64,000 nt of DNA from contig NZ_PGOI01000003.1 in the NCBI RefSeq assembly GCF_002794355.1, positions 186,001 to 250,000 of the forward strand. Direction: 5' to 3'. Under the pieces are notes generated by a model that had not been told where the DNA came from, did not search any database, and worked only from the letters and a program-made list of their open reading frames with translations. Made by a program: the position numbers and the translations under genes. The stretch is from Pseudorhodobacter sp. MZDSW-24AT (GTDB lineage Bacteria > Pseudomonadota > Alphaproteobacteria > Rhodobacterales > Rhodobacteraceae). Shown piece by piece: positions 53,048 to 61,690 of this stretch; positions within the stretch are counted from its first letter, which is position 1, and each line of letters begins with the position of its first letter.

Positions 53048-53157
53048 CATGAAGAGTCGGGCTTCGTTGCTGTGACACCTTTTGACAGTGGCAGCGCGCC
53101 GCATGCTGGCCCATAGTCACGACATCGGGTCTTGGAAACCGTTTGAAGGAGGACCGG

Positions 53158-54150
53158 ATGATGACCGCAGATCATGATCGCATCATTGACGTGGCGCTGA
53201 GATGGCATCGGGAAGGTTCGGGTGCGGCTTTGGCCACCGTGGTTGAAACATGGGGCAGCGCGCCAAGACAAGCGGGCAGCCAGCTGGCCATTTCTGGAGA
53301 CGGCCAGATCATGGGCTCGGTCTCTGGCGGTTGCGTCGAGGGCGCTGTCGTCAGCGAAGCCTTGGAGGCCATGGCCGATGGAACGCCACGTTTGCTGACC
53401 TTCGGTGTCAGCGATGAAAGTGCTTTTGCGGTTGGCTTGGCGTGCGGCGGAACAATCAAGGTGCTGGTGGAACCGGTGGGAGAAGGCGGTGACCGGCTTC
53501 CCGCGGGGATGCTGGAAAAGCTGTCGGAAGCACATGCGACGCGTGAAGCATGTGCCTATGTGGTGACGCTGGACACATGGGAGCGGAAAGTGGTGTTGCC
53601 GGGGGCCGACCCGGCGGTGGACGCACGGCTGCGCGCCGACCGATCGGGCGTAGAGGAAAATGGCCGCTTTGTGGCTGTGCAGAGCCCCGCTTTGCGCTTG
53701 ATCGTGGTGGGGGCCGTGCATATTGCGCAACCTTTGGTGGCGATGGCCCGGCATTGTGGCTTTGCGACAAGCGTGATTGATCCCCGTGCTGCCTTTGGCA
53801 GTGCTGAGCGGTTTCCAGGTGAGCAGATCCTTGATGACTGGCCAGACGAAGCGATCCAGCACCTTGCGCCAGACGCCCGCACGGCCGTGGTAACCTTGAC
53901 GCATGATGCCAAGCTGGATGATCCTGCCATTCTGGCAGCGCTGAGCAGCCCTTGCTTTTATCTGGGCTGCCTCGGATCACGCCGCACGCATGCCAAGCGC
54001 CTGGATCGGTTGCGGGCCGCCGGGATCGCGGAAGACGCGCTGGCACGCATTCATGCGCCCGTGGGATTAGATATCGGCGCGCAAACCCCGGCTGAAATTG
54101 CAGTCTCGGTCCTTGGCCAGATCATCCAAGTCCTGAGGAAGGGCGCATGA
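53158..54150 (+). CDS. XdhC/CoxI-family molybdenum cofactor maturation protein
   Basis: 330 residues with the two XdhC parts: an N-terminal region (ALATVVETWGSAPRQAGSQLAISGDGQIMGSVSGGCVEGAVV, then FGVSDESAFAVGLACGGTIKVLVEP) and a C-terminal Rossmann domain (LRLIVVGAVHIAQPLVAMARHCGFATSVIDPR, VTLTHDAKLDDPAILAAL, YLGCLGSRRTHAKR). The family sulfurates and inserts cofactor into xanthine- or CO-dehydrogenase-type enzymes. AAGGAGG precedes two adjacent ATGs (53158, 53161). The end overlaps the MoeA-like gene by 4 bases. Confidence 0.9.
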   Translation: MMTADHDRIIDVALRWHREGSGAALATVVETWGSAPRQAGSQLAISGDGQIMGSVSGGCVEGAVVSEALEAMADGTPRLLTFGVSDESAFAVGLACGGTIKVLVEPVGEGGDRLPAGMLEKLSEAHATREACAYVVTLDTWERKVVLPGADPAVDARLRADRSGVEENGRFVAVQSPALRLIVVGAVHIAQPLVAMARHCGFATSVIDPRAAFGSAERFPGEQILDDWPDEAIQHLAPDARTAVVTLTHDAKLDDPAILAALSSPCFYLGCLGSRRTHAKRLDRLRAAGIAEDALARIHAPVGLDIGAQTPAEIAVSVLGQIIQVLRKGA

Positions 54151-55175
54151 TTTTTGCGGAAGTGCCACTCGCTCAAGCCGAGGGAGCAATCTTGGCGCAT
54201 TCCGTTGCCAGTGGCGGCCTTGACCAAGGCGCCACGGCGCGGCTGCGCAAAGGTGTTGTCTTGGGGCAGGCGGAACTGGCCCAGTTACAGGCGGCTGGTA
54301 TTGACCAGGTTATGGTGGCCCGTCTGGAAGCGGGCGATGTGCATGAAGACGATGCGGCCACGCAGCTTGCAGAGGCGCTGGTGCCAGATCCGGACGCGGC
54401 AGGAGTTGTGCTGACGGCGGCTTTTACCGGGCGGGTCAACCTGAACGCCCGAGGCCCGGGCGTGCTTGATCTGGATACGGCGGCCATCGACGCGATGAAC
54501 CGCATCCATCCATCGATCACTCTGGCCACGCTTGCGCCTTTCACGCGCGTCGAAGCGGGCACCCTTGTCGGCACGGTCAAGATCATCAGCTATGCGGTGT
54601 CGCAAACGGATCTGACGCGCGCCTGCACCGCCGCACAAAACGCACTGCGGGTGCGGCCCGTGGTCTTGACCCGCGCCAGCTTAATCCTGACAGCTGTGCC
54701 GGGGATGCCGGACAAGTTGGCTTTGAAGGCCCGAGAGGCGGTCGAGGCGCGCTTGACTGCGTTAGGGATGCAGCTTTCCGCCTGCAAGATTGTCCCGCAT
54801 GAAGAGGCGCCGCTTGCGGCTGCCATAACCGAGGCTCGGGGAGACATCATCCTGATCCTGACCGGATCGGCCACTTCTGACCTTCTGGATACCGCGCCTC
54901 AGGCGCTGCGCCGCGCCGGAGGGCAGGTGGCACGCTTCGGCATGCCCGTCGATCCCGGTAATCTGCTGTTTTATGGCAATCTTGCCACTCGGCCGGTGAT
55001 CGGCCTCCCGGGCTGTGCGCGCAGTCCCGCACTGAACGGAGCAGATTGGGTGCTGGAACGGCTGGTCTGTGGACTGCCGCTGACAGATGATCATATCGCT
55101 GAGATGGGGGTGGGCGGGTTGCTCAAGGAAATCCCCTTGCGGCCCCAACCCCGCGAACCGCGACCCCGGAGATGA
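54147..55175 (+). CDS. MoeA/MogA-like molybdopterin-binding protein
   Basis: 342 residues. The N-terminal part (EVPLAQAEGAILAHSVASGG...RLRKGVVLGQAELAQLQAAGIDQVMVARLEAGDVHEDDAA) resembles the SAF/MoeA N-terminal domain. The middle and end form a MoCF_biosynth-type fold with RPVVLTRASLIL, ARGDIILILTGSATSDLLDTAPQALRRAGG, FGMPVDPGNLLFYG and VIGLPGCARSP. These are found next to xdhC and coxDE, and such proteins probably make the cytidylated or metal-loaded cofactor. Translationally coupled to xdhC (ATGA). Confidence 0.82.
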   Translation: MIFAEVPLAQAEGAILAHSVASGGLDQGATARLRKGVVLGQAELAQLQAAGIDQVMVARLEAGDVHEDDAATQLAEALVPDPDAAGVVLTAAFTGRVNLNARGPGVLDLDTAAIDAMNRIHPSITLATLAPFTRVEAGTLVGTVKIISYAVSQTDLTRACTAAQNALRVRPVVLTRASLILTAVPGMPDKLALKAREAVEARLTALGMQLSACKIVPHEEAPLAAAITEARGDIILILTGSATSDLLDTAPQALRRAGGQVARFGMPVDPGNLLFYGNLATRPVIGLPGCARSPALNGADWVLERLVCGLPLTDDHIAEMGVGGLLKEIPLRPQPREPRPRR

Positions 55176-55239
55176 AAGCGGGGGCCACGATGCCCCCGAC
55201 TTCTTTGGTGCTACAACGGCCACTTGGCCAGATCGCCAC

Positions 55240-55258
55240 GAATTTTCTGCGAAAATTC
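55240..55258. repeat. 19-base palindrome, copy D
   Basis: GAATTTTCTGCGAAAATTC lies 6 bases past the infC stop and 64 bases past the convergent MoeA-like gene. Its orientation is that of copy A. Confidence 0.8.
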
Positions 55259-55264
55259 GGTCGC

Positions 55265-55810
55265 TTACTTCGGACCGATCATCATGACCATCTGACGTCC
55301 CTCAAGGCGCGGGAAGGACTCGACCTTGCCTGCTTCCGCAGCGGCGACATCGGCGGCCACACGGTTCAAAAGCTCGAGTCCCAATTCCTGGTGGGCCATC
55401 TCGCGGCCCCGGAAACGCAAGGTAACCTTTACCTTGTCACCTTCGCCCAAGAATTTCAGCACCGAGCGCATCTTCACATCATAGTCATGGGTATCCGTTC
55501 CAGGACGGAACTTGATTTCCTTGATTTCGATGATGTGCTGTTTCTTGCGCGCTTCGGCCTCGCGCTTCTGAGTTTCATATTTGAACTTGCCGAAGTCCAT
55601 GATCTTGCAGACCGGAGGTTCGGCGTTCGGGCTGATCTCGACCAGATCAAGTCCGGCCTCTTCCGCCATGGCCAAGGCACGGGCCGGCGTCACGACGCCG
55701 ACATTTTCGCCGTCCGCACCAATCAGGCGGATTTCCGGGCTGCGGATCCGGTCGTTGATGCGCGGGCCGGTGTCACGTTGCGGCGGGGCGTTGTGGGGTC
55801 TGCGGGCTAT
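55265..55810 (-). CDS. infC: Translation initiation factor IF-3, probable ATA start
   Basis: 181 residues when begun at the ATA codon at 55810. This yields an N-terminus [50 protein letters not shown], the normal IF-3 N-domain. The core continues with [48 protein letters not shown], and the C-terminal [21 protein letters not shown]. No ATG, GTG or TTG in frame precedes the conserved DRIR region, and AAGGA lies 8 bases before the ATA. A rare start fits the known IF-3 self-regulation by start-codon discrimination. The first internal GTG (55693) would delete half of the N-domain. Confidence 0.93.
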   Translation of the reverse strand: MARRPHNAPPQRDTGPRINDRIRSPEIRLIGADGENVGVVTPARALAMAEEAGLDLVEISPNAEPPVCKIMDFGKFKYETQKREAEARKKQHIIEIKEIKFRPGTDTHDYDVKMRSVLKFLGEGDKVKVTLRFRGREMAHQELGLELLNRVAADVAAAEAGKVESFPRLEGRQMVMMIGPK

Positions 55811-56042
55811 GGTATGCGTCCTTATGTGGTTTGCTCAAGCGGTCGCAAGATAGTCCTCCCCGGCTTTGGGTTCAATGTGATTCAGCACGCATAGCCCATG
55901 GAAACGTGCCAAAAATTGGCAATTCGAGGTCGCTTCCCATGTGATCGGCCGCTGCGTCGCAGCGCCGCACCTTTTCAAGCGGGGGATCGAATGTCATATG
56001 ACGCCCAACCGGGTGAGACGCCCGGCGATGGGAGTATCAGAC

Positions 56043-56672
56043 ATGAACAAGAGTGTAATCATCGGGGCGGTCGTCGTTTTGCTTGCCGCTGGCGGATATT
56101 ATCAATTCAGCTATGTGCCCGCGCAACGCGCCGCAGAGGAAGCGGCCGCCGCTGCTGCTGCCGAAGCACAGGCTGCGGAAGAAGCCGCGGCAGCGGCCGC
56201 CGCAGAAGCCGAAGCTGCGGCTGCCGCTGCGGCTGAAGAAGCCGCTGCCGCCGCCGCGGCAGAGGAAGCTGCCGCCACCGCCGCTGCCGAAGAAGCGGCT
56301 GCCGCCGCAGAATCTGCGGCTGAGGCGGCTGCGAACGCGGCGCAAGGCGCAGCCAATGCCGCCGCAGAATCCGTGCAAGAAGCTGCAGATGCCGCAACTG
56401 ACGCAGGCGCTGCCGCGGCCAACGCGGCGAGTGAAGCTGCCGAGACGGCGGCAGATGCTGCCACCGAGGCCGCGACCAGCGCTGCCACCGCAGGAGCCGC
56501 GGCGCTCGATGCCGCCAATTTCAATGCGGACGGGGTGAAGGCTTTGATCGACGGGTCTTCGTTGGACAACACCACAAAGATCACCCTCAAATCGGCGGTG
56601 GACTCGGCTGCGTCAAACCCGGCCCTGCTCGACGGCGTGATTGCGCAGGTCAAGGCCGCTCTGGGGCTTTGA
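56043..56672 (+). CDS. Ala-rich single-pass membrane protein
   Basis: 209 residues. A short N-terminus and one transmembrane helix (SVIIGAVVVLLAAGGYYQFSYV, about residues 4-25) are followed by about 120 residues of almost pure Ala/Glu (AEEAAAAAAAEAEAA type), probably a long helix. A small folded C-terminal domain closes it: LDAANFNADGVKALIDGSSLDNTTKITLKSAVDSAASNPALLDGVIAQVKAALGL. No named family recognised. GGGAG lies 8 bases before the ATG at 56043. It has the same kind of Ala/Glu segment as the OmpA-family protein at 50881 but lacks its peptidoglycan domain. Confidence 0.7.
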   Translation: MNKSVIIGAVVVLLAAGGYYQFSYVPAQRAAEEAAAAAAAEAQAAEEAAAAAAAEAEAAAAAAAEEAAAAAAAEEAAATAAAEEAAAAAESAAEAAANAAQGAANAAAESVQEAADAATDAGAAAANAASEAAETAADAATEAATSAATAGAAALDAANFNADGVKALIDGSSLDNTTKITLKSAVDSAASNPALLDGVIAQVKAALGL

Positions 56673-56691
56673 TGCTCTGTTATCTCATAAG

Positions 56692-56720
56692 AAAGGCCGC
56701 GCTGACAGCGCGGCCTTTTT
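56692..56720. terminator. Terminator between Ala-rich gene and fpr
   Basis: GGCCGCGCTG (56695-56704) and CAGCGCGGCC (56706-56715) pair perfectly, with AAA before and TTTTT after. It can act for both the plus-strand Ala-rich gene and the minus-strand fpr. Confidence 0.85.
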
Positions 56721-56741
56721 CATGCGGTCTGGCAAAGGTGG

Positions 56742-57584
56742 TCAGATGCCGTCGCCGACAAAAGCCTTTTCCACCACGAACTGTTGCGGATCTGAATTGG
56801 CGCCTTCACTCAAGCCAAAACCTTCAAGAATTTTCTTGACATCGACATTGAAGGCAAGACTTCCGCAGACCATCGCCCGGTCTTCATCGCGGTTCATCGC
56901 GGGTAAGCCTAAATCAGCGAAGACTTTCCCCGATGCCAGATTGTCTGTGACCCGCCCCATACGCGCGAACGGCTCGCGTGTGGTGGTCGGGTAATACATC
57001 AGTTTGTCGCCCACCAGTTCGCCAATCAGCGGATCGTCTTTAAGGCTTTCTACCAGCTGGCGACCGTACTCCAGCTCTGCCACCTCGCGGCAGGTGTGCA
57101 TCATGATGATCTGGTCGTATTTCTCGTACGTTTCCGGTTCGCGCATCAAAGATGCAAAAGGTGCGAGCCCGGTGCCAGTCGCCAAGAACCACAGGCGCTT
57201 GCCCGGCAAAAGCGCATCGTGCACAAGCGTTCCGACTGGTTTGGGGCGCAGGATGATCTCATCGCCAACCTTGATGTGTTGCAGGCGGCTGGTCAGCGGG
57301 CCGTCCGGAACTTTGATCGAGTAAAATTCCAACTCTTCATCCCATGCCGGAGAGGCGATGGAATAGGCGCGGAGGAGCGGCTTCCCATTGTCTCCCAACA
57401 GACCGATCATGACGAATTCCCCAGAGCGAAAACGCAGGCTGCGGGGACGTTCGACGCGAAAAGAGAACAGACGGTCGGTCCAATGGGTGACAGAGGTCAC
57501 CTTGGCCGCGTCAGGCAGATGGGGTTTGGGGGTCGCAGCGGCGGCTGGGGTGGCGGCGTCGGTCATCAGGGTCACTTCGGTCAT
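56742..57584 (-). CDS. fpr: Ferredoxin/flavodoxin-NADP+ reductase
   Basis: 280-residue FAD enzyme exchanging electrons between NADPH and ferredoxin or flavodoxin. It has FRVERPRSLRFRSGEFVMIGL, RAYSIASPAWDEELEFYSIKVPDGPLTSRLQ (FAD site), FLATGTGLAPFASLMREPETYEKYDQIIMMHTCRE (NADP site), and a C-terminal GDGI tail seen in the FprA group. The ATG at 57584 adds a Thr/Ala-rich leader; Met at 57566 is possible. It follows the sulfate assimilation genes by 74 bases, so it probably supplies reduced ferredoxin to the sulfite reductase. Confidence 0.92.
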   Translation of the reverse strand: MTEVTLMTDAATPAAAATPKPHLPDAAKVTSVTHWTDRLFSFRVERPRSLRFRSGEFVMIGLLGDNGKPLLRAYSIASPAWDEELEFYSIKVPDGPLTSRLQHIKVGDEIILRPKPVGTLVHDALLPGKRLWFLATGTGLAPFASLMREPETYEKYDQIIMMHTCREVAELEYGRQLVESLKDDPLIGELVGDKLMYYPTTTREPFARMGRVTDNLASGKVFADLGLPAMNRDEDRAMVCGSLAFNVDVKKILEGFGLSEGANSDPQQFVVEKAFVGDGI

Positions 57585-57658
57585 GAACGGTGTGTCCGGG
57601 AGAACCCCGGCCTCTTCTTCTAGCTTCGATCTCATTCCGTGGAAAGCGGCGGACTGCC

Positions 57659-58063
57659 TCAGGCGCGCAAGCGTGCCTGATAGTGATGGGCCTGCCAGTC
57701 CGCGCGAAACTGCCACTGCTCGGCGGGCTGTCGTGCGGCCAGCTCATCGGGAATCTCGACCGAGTCAAAGCCAACCCGGCGTGCCATCGCATATTGATCG
57801 GCGATGACGGGACCGGTGGCGCGCAATTCTCCGGTGTATCCGAACATCCGCAGACGACGCGCAATGGTAAAGGCGCGTCCGTCGCTGAAGGCCGGGAAGG
57901 AAATCCGGATCAACTGCAGGTCATGCAGATAGGGCTTGGCCGAGATCGGATCGTCCGTATGTGCAAGATCCAGCACGCCTTGGTGGGTGGCGATCTCTGC
58001 GAGAGGAACCGAAGCAAGGGGGGGCGCAGGCGAAAAACCTGCGTCGGTGACAATCACGCTCAT
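57659..58063 (-). CDS. DUF934 protein of sulfate assimilation
   Basis: 134 residues with IRISFPAFSDGRAFTIARRLRMFGYTGELRATGPVIADQYAMARRVGFDSVEIPDE, the DUF934 core. This family is consistently found between cysI and cysH in alpha- and betaproteobacteria and is presumed to assist sulfite reduction, but no activity is known. Its ATG overlaps the cysH stop by 4 bases. Confidence 0.88.
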   Translation of the reverse strand: MSVIVTDAGFSPAPPLASVPLAEIATHQGVLDLAHTDDPISAKPYLHDLQLIRISFPAFSDGRAFTIARRLRMFGYTGELRATGPVIADQYAMARRVGFDSVEIPDELAARQPAEQWQFRADWQAHHYQARLRA

Positions 58064-58809
58064 GCGGCAGTGTCCTTTGCGATGCGAACCGGCTTTCCGT
58101 CTATGAAATGGATGCCGCATTCGGTTTTTTGTGAGCCTCTCCAACGACCTGCCCGCGGATCTTCACCTGGCTTCACCGGGCTTGTGCACGGCGCGCAGCC
58201 AATCGAGGGATAGCCTTTCGCCACCAGCGGATGGCGTGGCAGCCGATTGTTGACGATGTATTCCTCAAGATCCTCGCGGCCCCAATGCGCCAGAGGATTG
58301 ACCTTGATGCGAGTGTCGCCCTCTGCCTCGAAGAATTCCACCTGGTTACGGGTGCCGGCCTGAAAGCGTTTGCGTCCGGTGATCCACCCGTCGAACTGTG
58401 TCAGCGCGCGCTCCAGTGGCTCGACTTTGCGCACCGCACAGCAGGCATCGGTGTTGAACTGGTGCAGGGTCCCGTCTGGGTCTTCAAAGGCGACCTTGGC
58501 CGGATGGGCGCGAATGGTGCGAATGTCGCACAAGGCGAGCTTCTCGGCCAGTTCACGCTGATACTCTAGTGTTTCTGCAAAGAGCATCCGGGTGTCGATG
58601 AACAACACCGGAGTTTCCGGCGCAATCACGCTGACCAGATGCAAAAGCACGACCGATTCCGCCCCGAAGGAAGACACCAGCGCCACACGGCCCAGATCCA
58701 CGTCTTTCAGACTGTGCTCAAGCACCGCCGTCGCCGAATGATGTTTGTAACGCGCATTCAGGGCGGCGACGCGCTCTGCAACGGGACCGGAGTGCAGATC
58801 ACGCGGCAT
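58060..58809 (-). CDS. cysH: Adenylyl-sulfate (APS) reductase, CysH family with 4Fe-4S cluster
   Basis: 249 residues. It has the PP-loop-like LVSSFGAESVVLLHLVS, TRMLFAETLEYQRELA, and two cysteine pairs, DACCAVRKVEPL and GCAPCTSPV. These are the cluster ligands that mark the assimilatory APS-reducing form rather than the PAPS-only enzyme. The catalytic cysteine is in SQKTECGIH. The start at 58809 overlaps the cysI end by 11 bases. It reduces APS to sulfite for the adjacent sulfite reductase. Confidence 0.92.
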   Translation of the reverse strand: MPRDLHSGPVAERVAALNARYKHHSATAVLEHSLKDVDLGRVALVSSFGAESVVLLHLVSVIAPETPVLFIDTRMLFAETLEYQRELAEKLALCDIRTIRAHPAKVAFEDPDGTLHQFNTDACCAVRKVEPLERALTQFDGWITGRKRFQAGTRNQVEFFEAEGDTRIKVNPLAHWGREDLEEYIVNNRLPRHPLVAKGYPSIGCAPCTSPVKPGEDPRAGRWRGSQKTECGIHFIDGKPVRIAKDTAA

Positions 58810-60469
58810 CCTGAGCGCCTTCAGTATCATACAAGGCCGCCTTGAACGGCTCCATGCCCAGACGGCGGAAAGCCATCAGGAATGTCTCCTCAGAGGTTTC
58901 GCGCAAGGTGAGGTAGGCGCGCACGATGCGCTCCACCGCAGGAACGATTTCGTCATAGGCGAAACCCGGACCTGTCTTGTCTCCGATAGCTGCCGTTTCT
59001 GACCCATCGCCTCCAAGGGTGATCTGATAGTTTTCCACCCCCGCGCGGTCGAGGCCGAGAATCCCGATATGACCAACATGGTGATGACCACAGGCATTGA
59101 TGCAGCCCGAGATCTTTATCTTCAAAGGCCCGATTTCATGCTCCAGATCCAGCGCCTTGAACCGTTCTGAAATCTGGGTCGCGATCGGAATGGAACGGGC
59201 AGTGGCCAAGGCGCAATAATCCATGCCGGGGCAGGCGATGATATCAGAGATCAGCCCCACGTTGGCGGTGGCAAGCCCCACCTGAACCAGCGCCGCATGC
59301 AGTGCGGGCAAGTCCGACTTGTGGACATGCGGCAAGATCACATTCTGCTCGTGGCTGATGCGAAGGTCCGAATGACCATAGCGCTCAGCCAGATCGGCCA
59401 TCACCCGCATCTGATCGCTGCTGGCATCGCCCGGAGTCTGCCCATGCGCCTTTACGCTGATGGTGACAATGGCATACTGGTCATTGCGATGGGGTGCGAG
59501 ATTGGTGTCAGCCCATGCCCTAAACACCGGATCAGCCTTGTAAAACGCATCATAAGCATCGACAGGGGCGTTGCGGAAGGCCGGCGGTGCAAAGGCCGCG
59601 CGAATGTCTTCCAGCAGACGCTGGTCGTTGCCGCCAAACAAGGGGCGAAGCTCGTCGAAGCGCTCTTCGATCATGCGGGAAATTTCTTCTTTCCCAGTCT
59701 CATGCACCGTAATCTTGATGCGCGCCTTATACTTGTTGTCGCGCCGCCCAAGCGTATTGTAAACGGACAAAACCGCTTCGACATAGGGCAGCAGATCGGC
59801 CACGGGCAGAAAATCACGCACCGTATGGGCGATCATCGGGGTCCGGCCAAGCCCGCCGCCCACCATGACCTCAAACCCCGGCTCCCCGGACGCATTGCGG
59901 ACCATGCGCAAGCCAATGTCATGCGCGCGGGTGACTGCACGGTCATTCGGGGCGCCGGTGATCGCGATCTTGAATTTGCGCGGCAGGAACTGAAACTCGG
60001 GGTGGTCGGTGGACCATTGCCGCAACAGCTCGGCATAGGGGCGTGGGTCTTCGATCTCATCCGCTGCGGCGCCGGCAAAATGATCTGCGGTCACGTTGCG
60101 GACACAGTTGCCCGACGTCTGGATGGCATGCATTTCCACATCGGCCAGTGCCGAGAGGATGGCAGGCACGTCTGGCAATTTGGGCCAGTTGAACTGAATG
60201 TTCTGCCGGGTGGTGAAATGGCCGTAGCCCTTGTCCCACGTATCGGCAATCATCGCCAATTGCCGCATTTGGCGTGGCGAGATGGTGCCATAGGGAATAG
60301 CGACCCGAAGCATATAGGCATGCAACTGCAGATACAGCCCGTTCATCAGGCGAAGGGGGCGAAACTCTTCTTCCGTCAAAGAGCCGTCTAGGCGTCGCTC
60401 AACCTGTTGGGTGAACTGCGCCACGCGTGCGCGAACGAAAGACTCATCGAAATCCGAATAGGAATACAT
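58799..60469 (-). CDS. cysI: Sulfite reductase hemoprotein (ferredoxin/NADPH type CysI)
   Basis: 556-residue siroheme and 4Fe-4S enzyme reducing sulfite to sulfide. It shows GYGHFTTRQNIQFNWPKL, TSGNCVRNVTADHFAG, VMVGGGLGRTPMIAHTVRDFLP, and the cluster ligands CPGMDYCALA and CINACGHHHVGHIGILG in the C-x5-C...C-x3-C spacing. The ATG at 60469 is 2 bases after the end of the DUF2849 gene. No flavoprotein subunit CysJ is present, so electrons likely come from ferredoxin through Fpr. Confidence 0.93.
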   Translation of the reverse strand: MYSYSDFDESFVRARVAQFTQQVERRLDGSLTEEEFRPLRLMNGLYLQLHAYMLRVAIPYGTISPRQMRQLAMIADTWDKGYGHFTTRQNIQFNWPKLPDVPAILSALADVEMHAIQTSGNCVRNVTADHFAGAAADEIEDPRPYAELLRQWSTDHPEFQFLPRKFKIAITGAPNDRAVTRAHDIGLRMVRNASGEPGFEVMVGGGLGRTPMIAHTVRDFLPVADLLPYVEAVLSVYNTLGRRDNKYKARIKITVHETGKEEISRMIEERFDELRPLFGGNDQRLLEDIRAAFAPPAFRNAPVDAYDAFYKADPVFRAWADTNLAPHRNDQYAIVTISVKAHGQTPGDASSDQMRVMADLAERYGHSDLRISHEQNVILPHVHKSDLPALHAALVQVGLATANVGLISDIIACPGMDYCALATARSIPIATQISERFKALDLEHEIGPLKIKISGCINACGHHHVGHIGILGLDRAGVENYQITLGGDGSETAAIGDKTGPGFAYDEIVPAVERIVRAYLTLRETSEETFLMAFRRLGMEPFKAALYDTEGAQDAA

Positions 60470-60470
60470 C

Positions 60471-60788
60471 TTACACCCCCAGATCTGTAGGGAAATCGGC
60501 TTGCTTGCCGTGGTCGTAGTTTGACGGGCCGCGCGCGCGGAAGGCCTCGCGGAAATGTGCCGGTTCAGGACCGTTGGGGCCCGGCTTCGCATCTGCCAGA
60601 TAGGCGCCGACAACTTCGAGCTTTTGCGACATGGCATGCAGCAGGCGCATCTGTGCGTGCGCTTCATCCTCGATCAGTTCGGCGGCATGATGGAAGGGCG
60701 ACCATGCATTGTCAGCGGTCAAATAGACCACGTCGCCTTCGCGCAGACGGTTGGCTGTCACAACTTTGGGGGTAAAACGGCGGCTCAT
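60471..60788 (-). CDS. DUF2849 protein of sulfate assimilation
   Basis: 105 residues: MSRRFTPKVVTANRLREGDVVYLTADNAWSPFHHAAELIEDEAHAQMRLLHA, the DUF2849 signature. The family sits between cobA/cysG and cysI in alphaproteobacteria; function unknown, possibly an accessory of sulfite reductase. It ends 1 base before the cysI start. Confidence 0.88.
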   Translation of the reverse strand: MSRRFTPKVVTANRLREGDVVYLTADNAWSPFHHAAELIEDEAHAQMRLLHAMSQKLEVVGAYLADAKPGPNGPEPAHFREAFRARGPSNYDHGKQADFPTDLGV

Positions 60789-60790
60789 CG

Positions 60791-61552
60791 TCAGGCTTCT
60801 TTCAGTTGGACAAGAGATTGACTGGCGGCGCGCGGTGCCAGCCCGAAAAGGATCACGGCAGGCCCATCACAGAGGGCGACAGCCTCGGGCAATTGGGCCA
60901 ATGTGGTGCCGATGATGCGCTGATCGCCGCGGCTGACATTTTCGACCACGGTCACCGGCGTGGCGCCCGAGGCACCGTGCATCATCAGACGGCCTTGAAT
61001 GAAACGGGCGGACTTCTTGCCCATGTAAATGGCCGCCACCTCGCCCGCGCGGGCAAGCCCGCGCCAGTCCTGTTCGGCAAATCCGGCCATGTCGTGGCCC
61101 GTGAGGATGCGCAAGGCCGCGTTGCGGCCGCGTTTGGTCAGGCTCTGGCCAACGGCTGCCGCTGCAACCGTTGCAGAGGTCAGGCCAGGAAGGATGCGAA
61201 AGGACAGGCCGACGGCAGTCAAGGCATCGATTTCCTCATCAAGGCGTCCAAAGATCCCGCAATCGCCCCCCTTCAGTCGCACCACCCGTGCACCCGTCAT
61301 GGCCTGTGCGACCAAGGTTGCGTTGATGCTTTCTTGTGATGTCGAAGGGCCAAAGCCTTCCTTTCCCACATCGATAAGTTGCACATGGGGCGGAATCAGC
61401 GCCAACACCTCTTTCCCGACCAGTCGGTCATGTATCACCACCTGAGCCTCTTGCAACGCGCGCAAAGCGCCAAGCGTCAGATGCTCGGCCGCGCCCGGGC
61501 CAGCGCCGACAAAGATCACCTCAGGGTGCGGGCGGGAGAGCGAAGAAGTCAT
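60791..61552 (-). CDS. cobA: Uroporphyrinogen-III C-methyltransferase
   Basis: 253-residue SAM-dependent enzyme making precorrin-2 for siroheme (and possibly B12). It has VIFVGAGPGAAEHLTLGALRAL, VVIHDRLVG, VVRLKGGDCGIFGRLDEE, PGLTSATVAAAAVGQSLTKRG and AIYMGKKSA. The CysG dehydrogenase/chelatase domain is absent, so this is a single-domain SUMT. The ATG at 61552 gives the normal N-terminus; the open frame continuing to 61990 is a shadow of the Lrp gene. First gene of the sulfate assimilation operon, divergent from the regulator at 61691. Confidence 0.93.
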   Translation of the reverse strand: MTSSLSRPHPEVIFVGAGPGAAEHLTLGALRALQEAQVVIHDRLVGKEVLALIPPHVQLIDVGKEGFGPSTSQESINATLVAQAMTGARVVRLKGGDCGIFGRLDEEIDALTAVGLSFRILPGLTSATVAAAAVGQSLTKRGRNAALRILTGHDMAGFAEQDWRGLARAGEVAAIYMGKKSARFIQGRLMMHGASGATPVTVVENVSRGDQRIIGTTLAQLPEAVALCDGPAVILFGLAPRAASQSLVQLKEA

Positions 61553-61690
61553 AGCGAGATCCTGTGGCTTTTCCCGCTGTATATAGGATATTTTCCCTCT
61601 GATATGCCATACCCTCTTGCGGATAAGGAAAGTTGTTCCGATACTGAAGCAATACCGGGCATCGGTTCCGTAAAAGCAGGGAAAAAGCGA

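Noticed and set aside
59297-60391. 364-codon open frame opposite cysI
   Set aside because: Overlaps conserved siroheme and cluster motifs of cysI; composition is that of a mirror frame.
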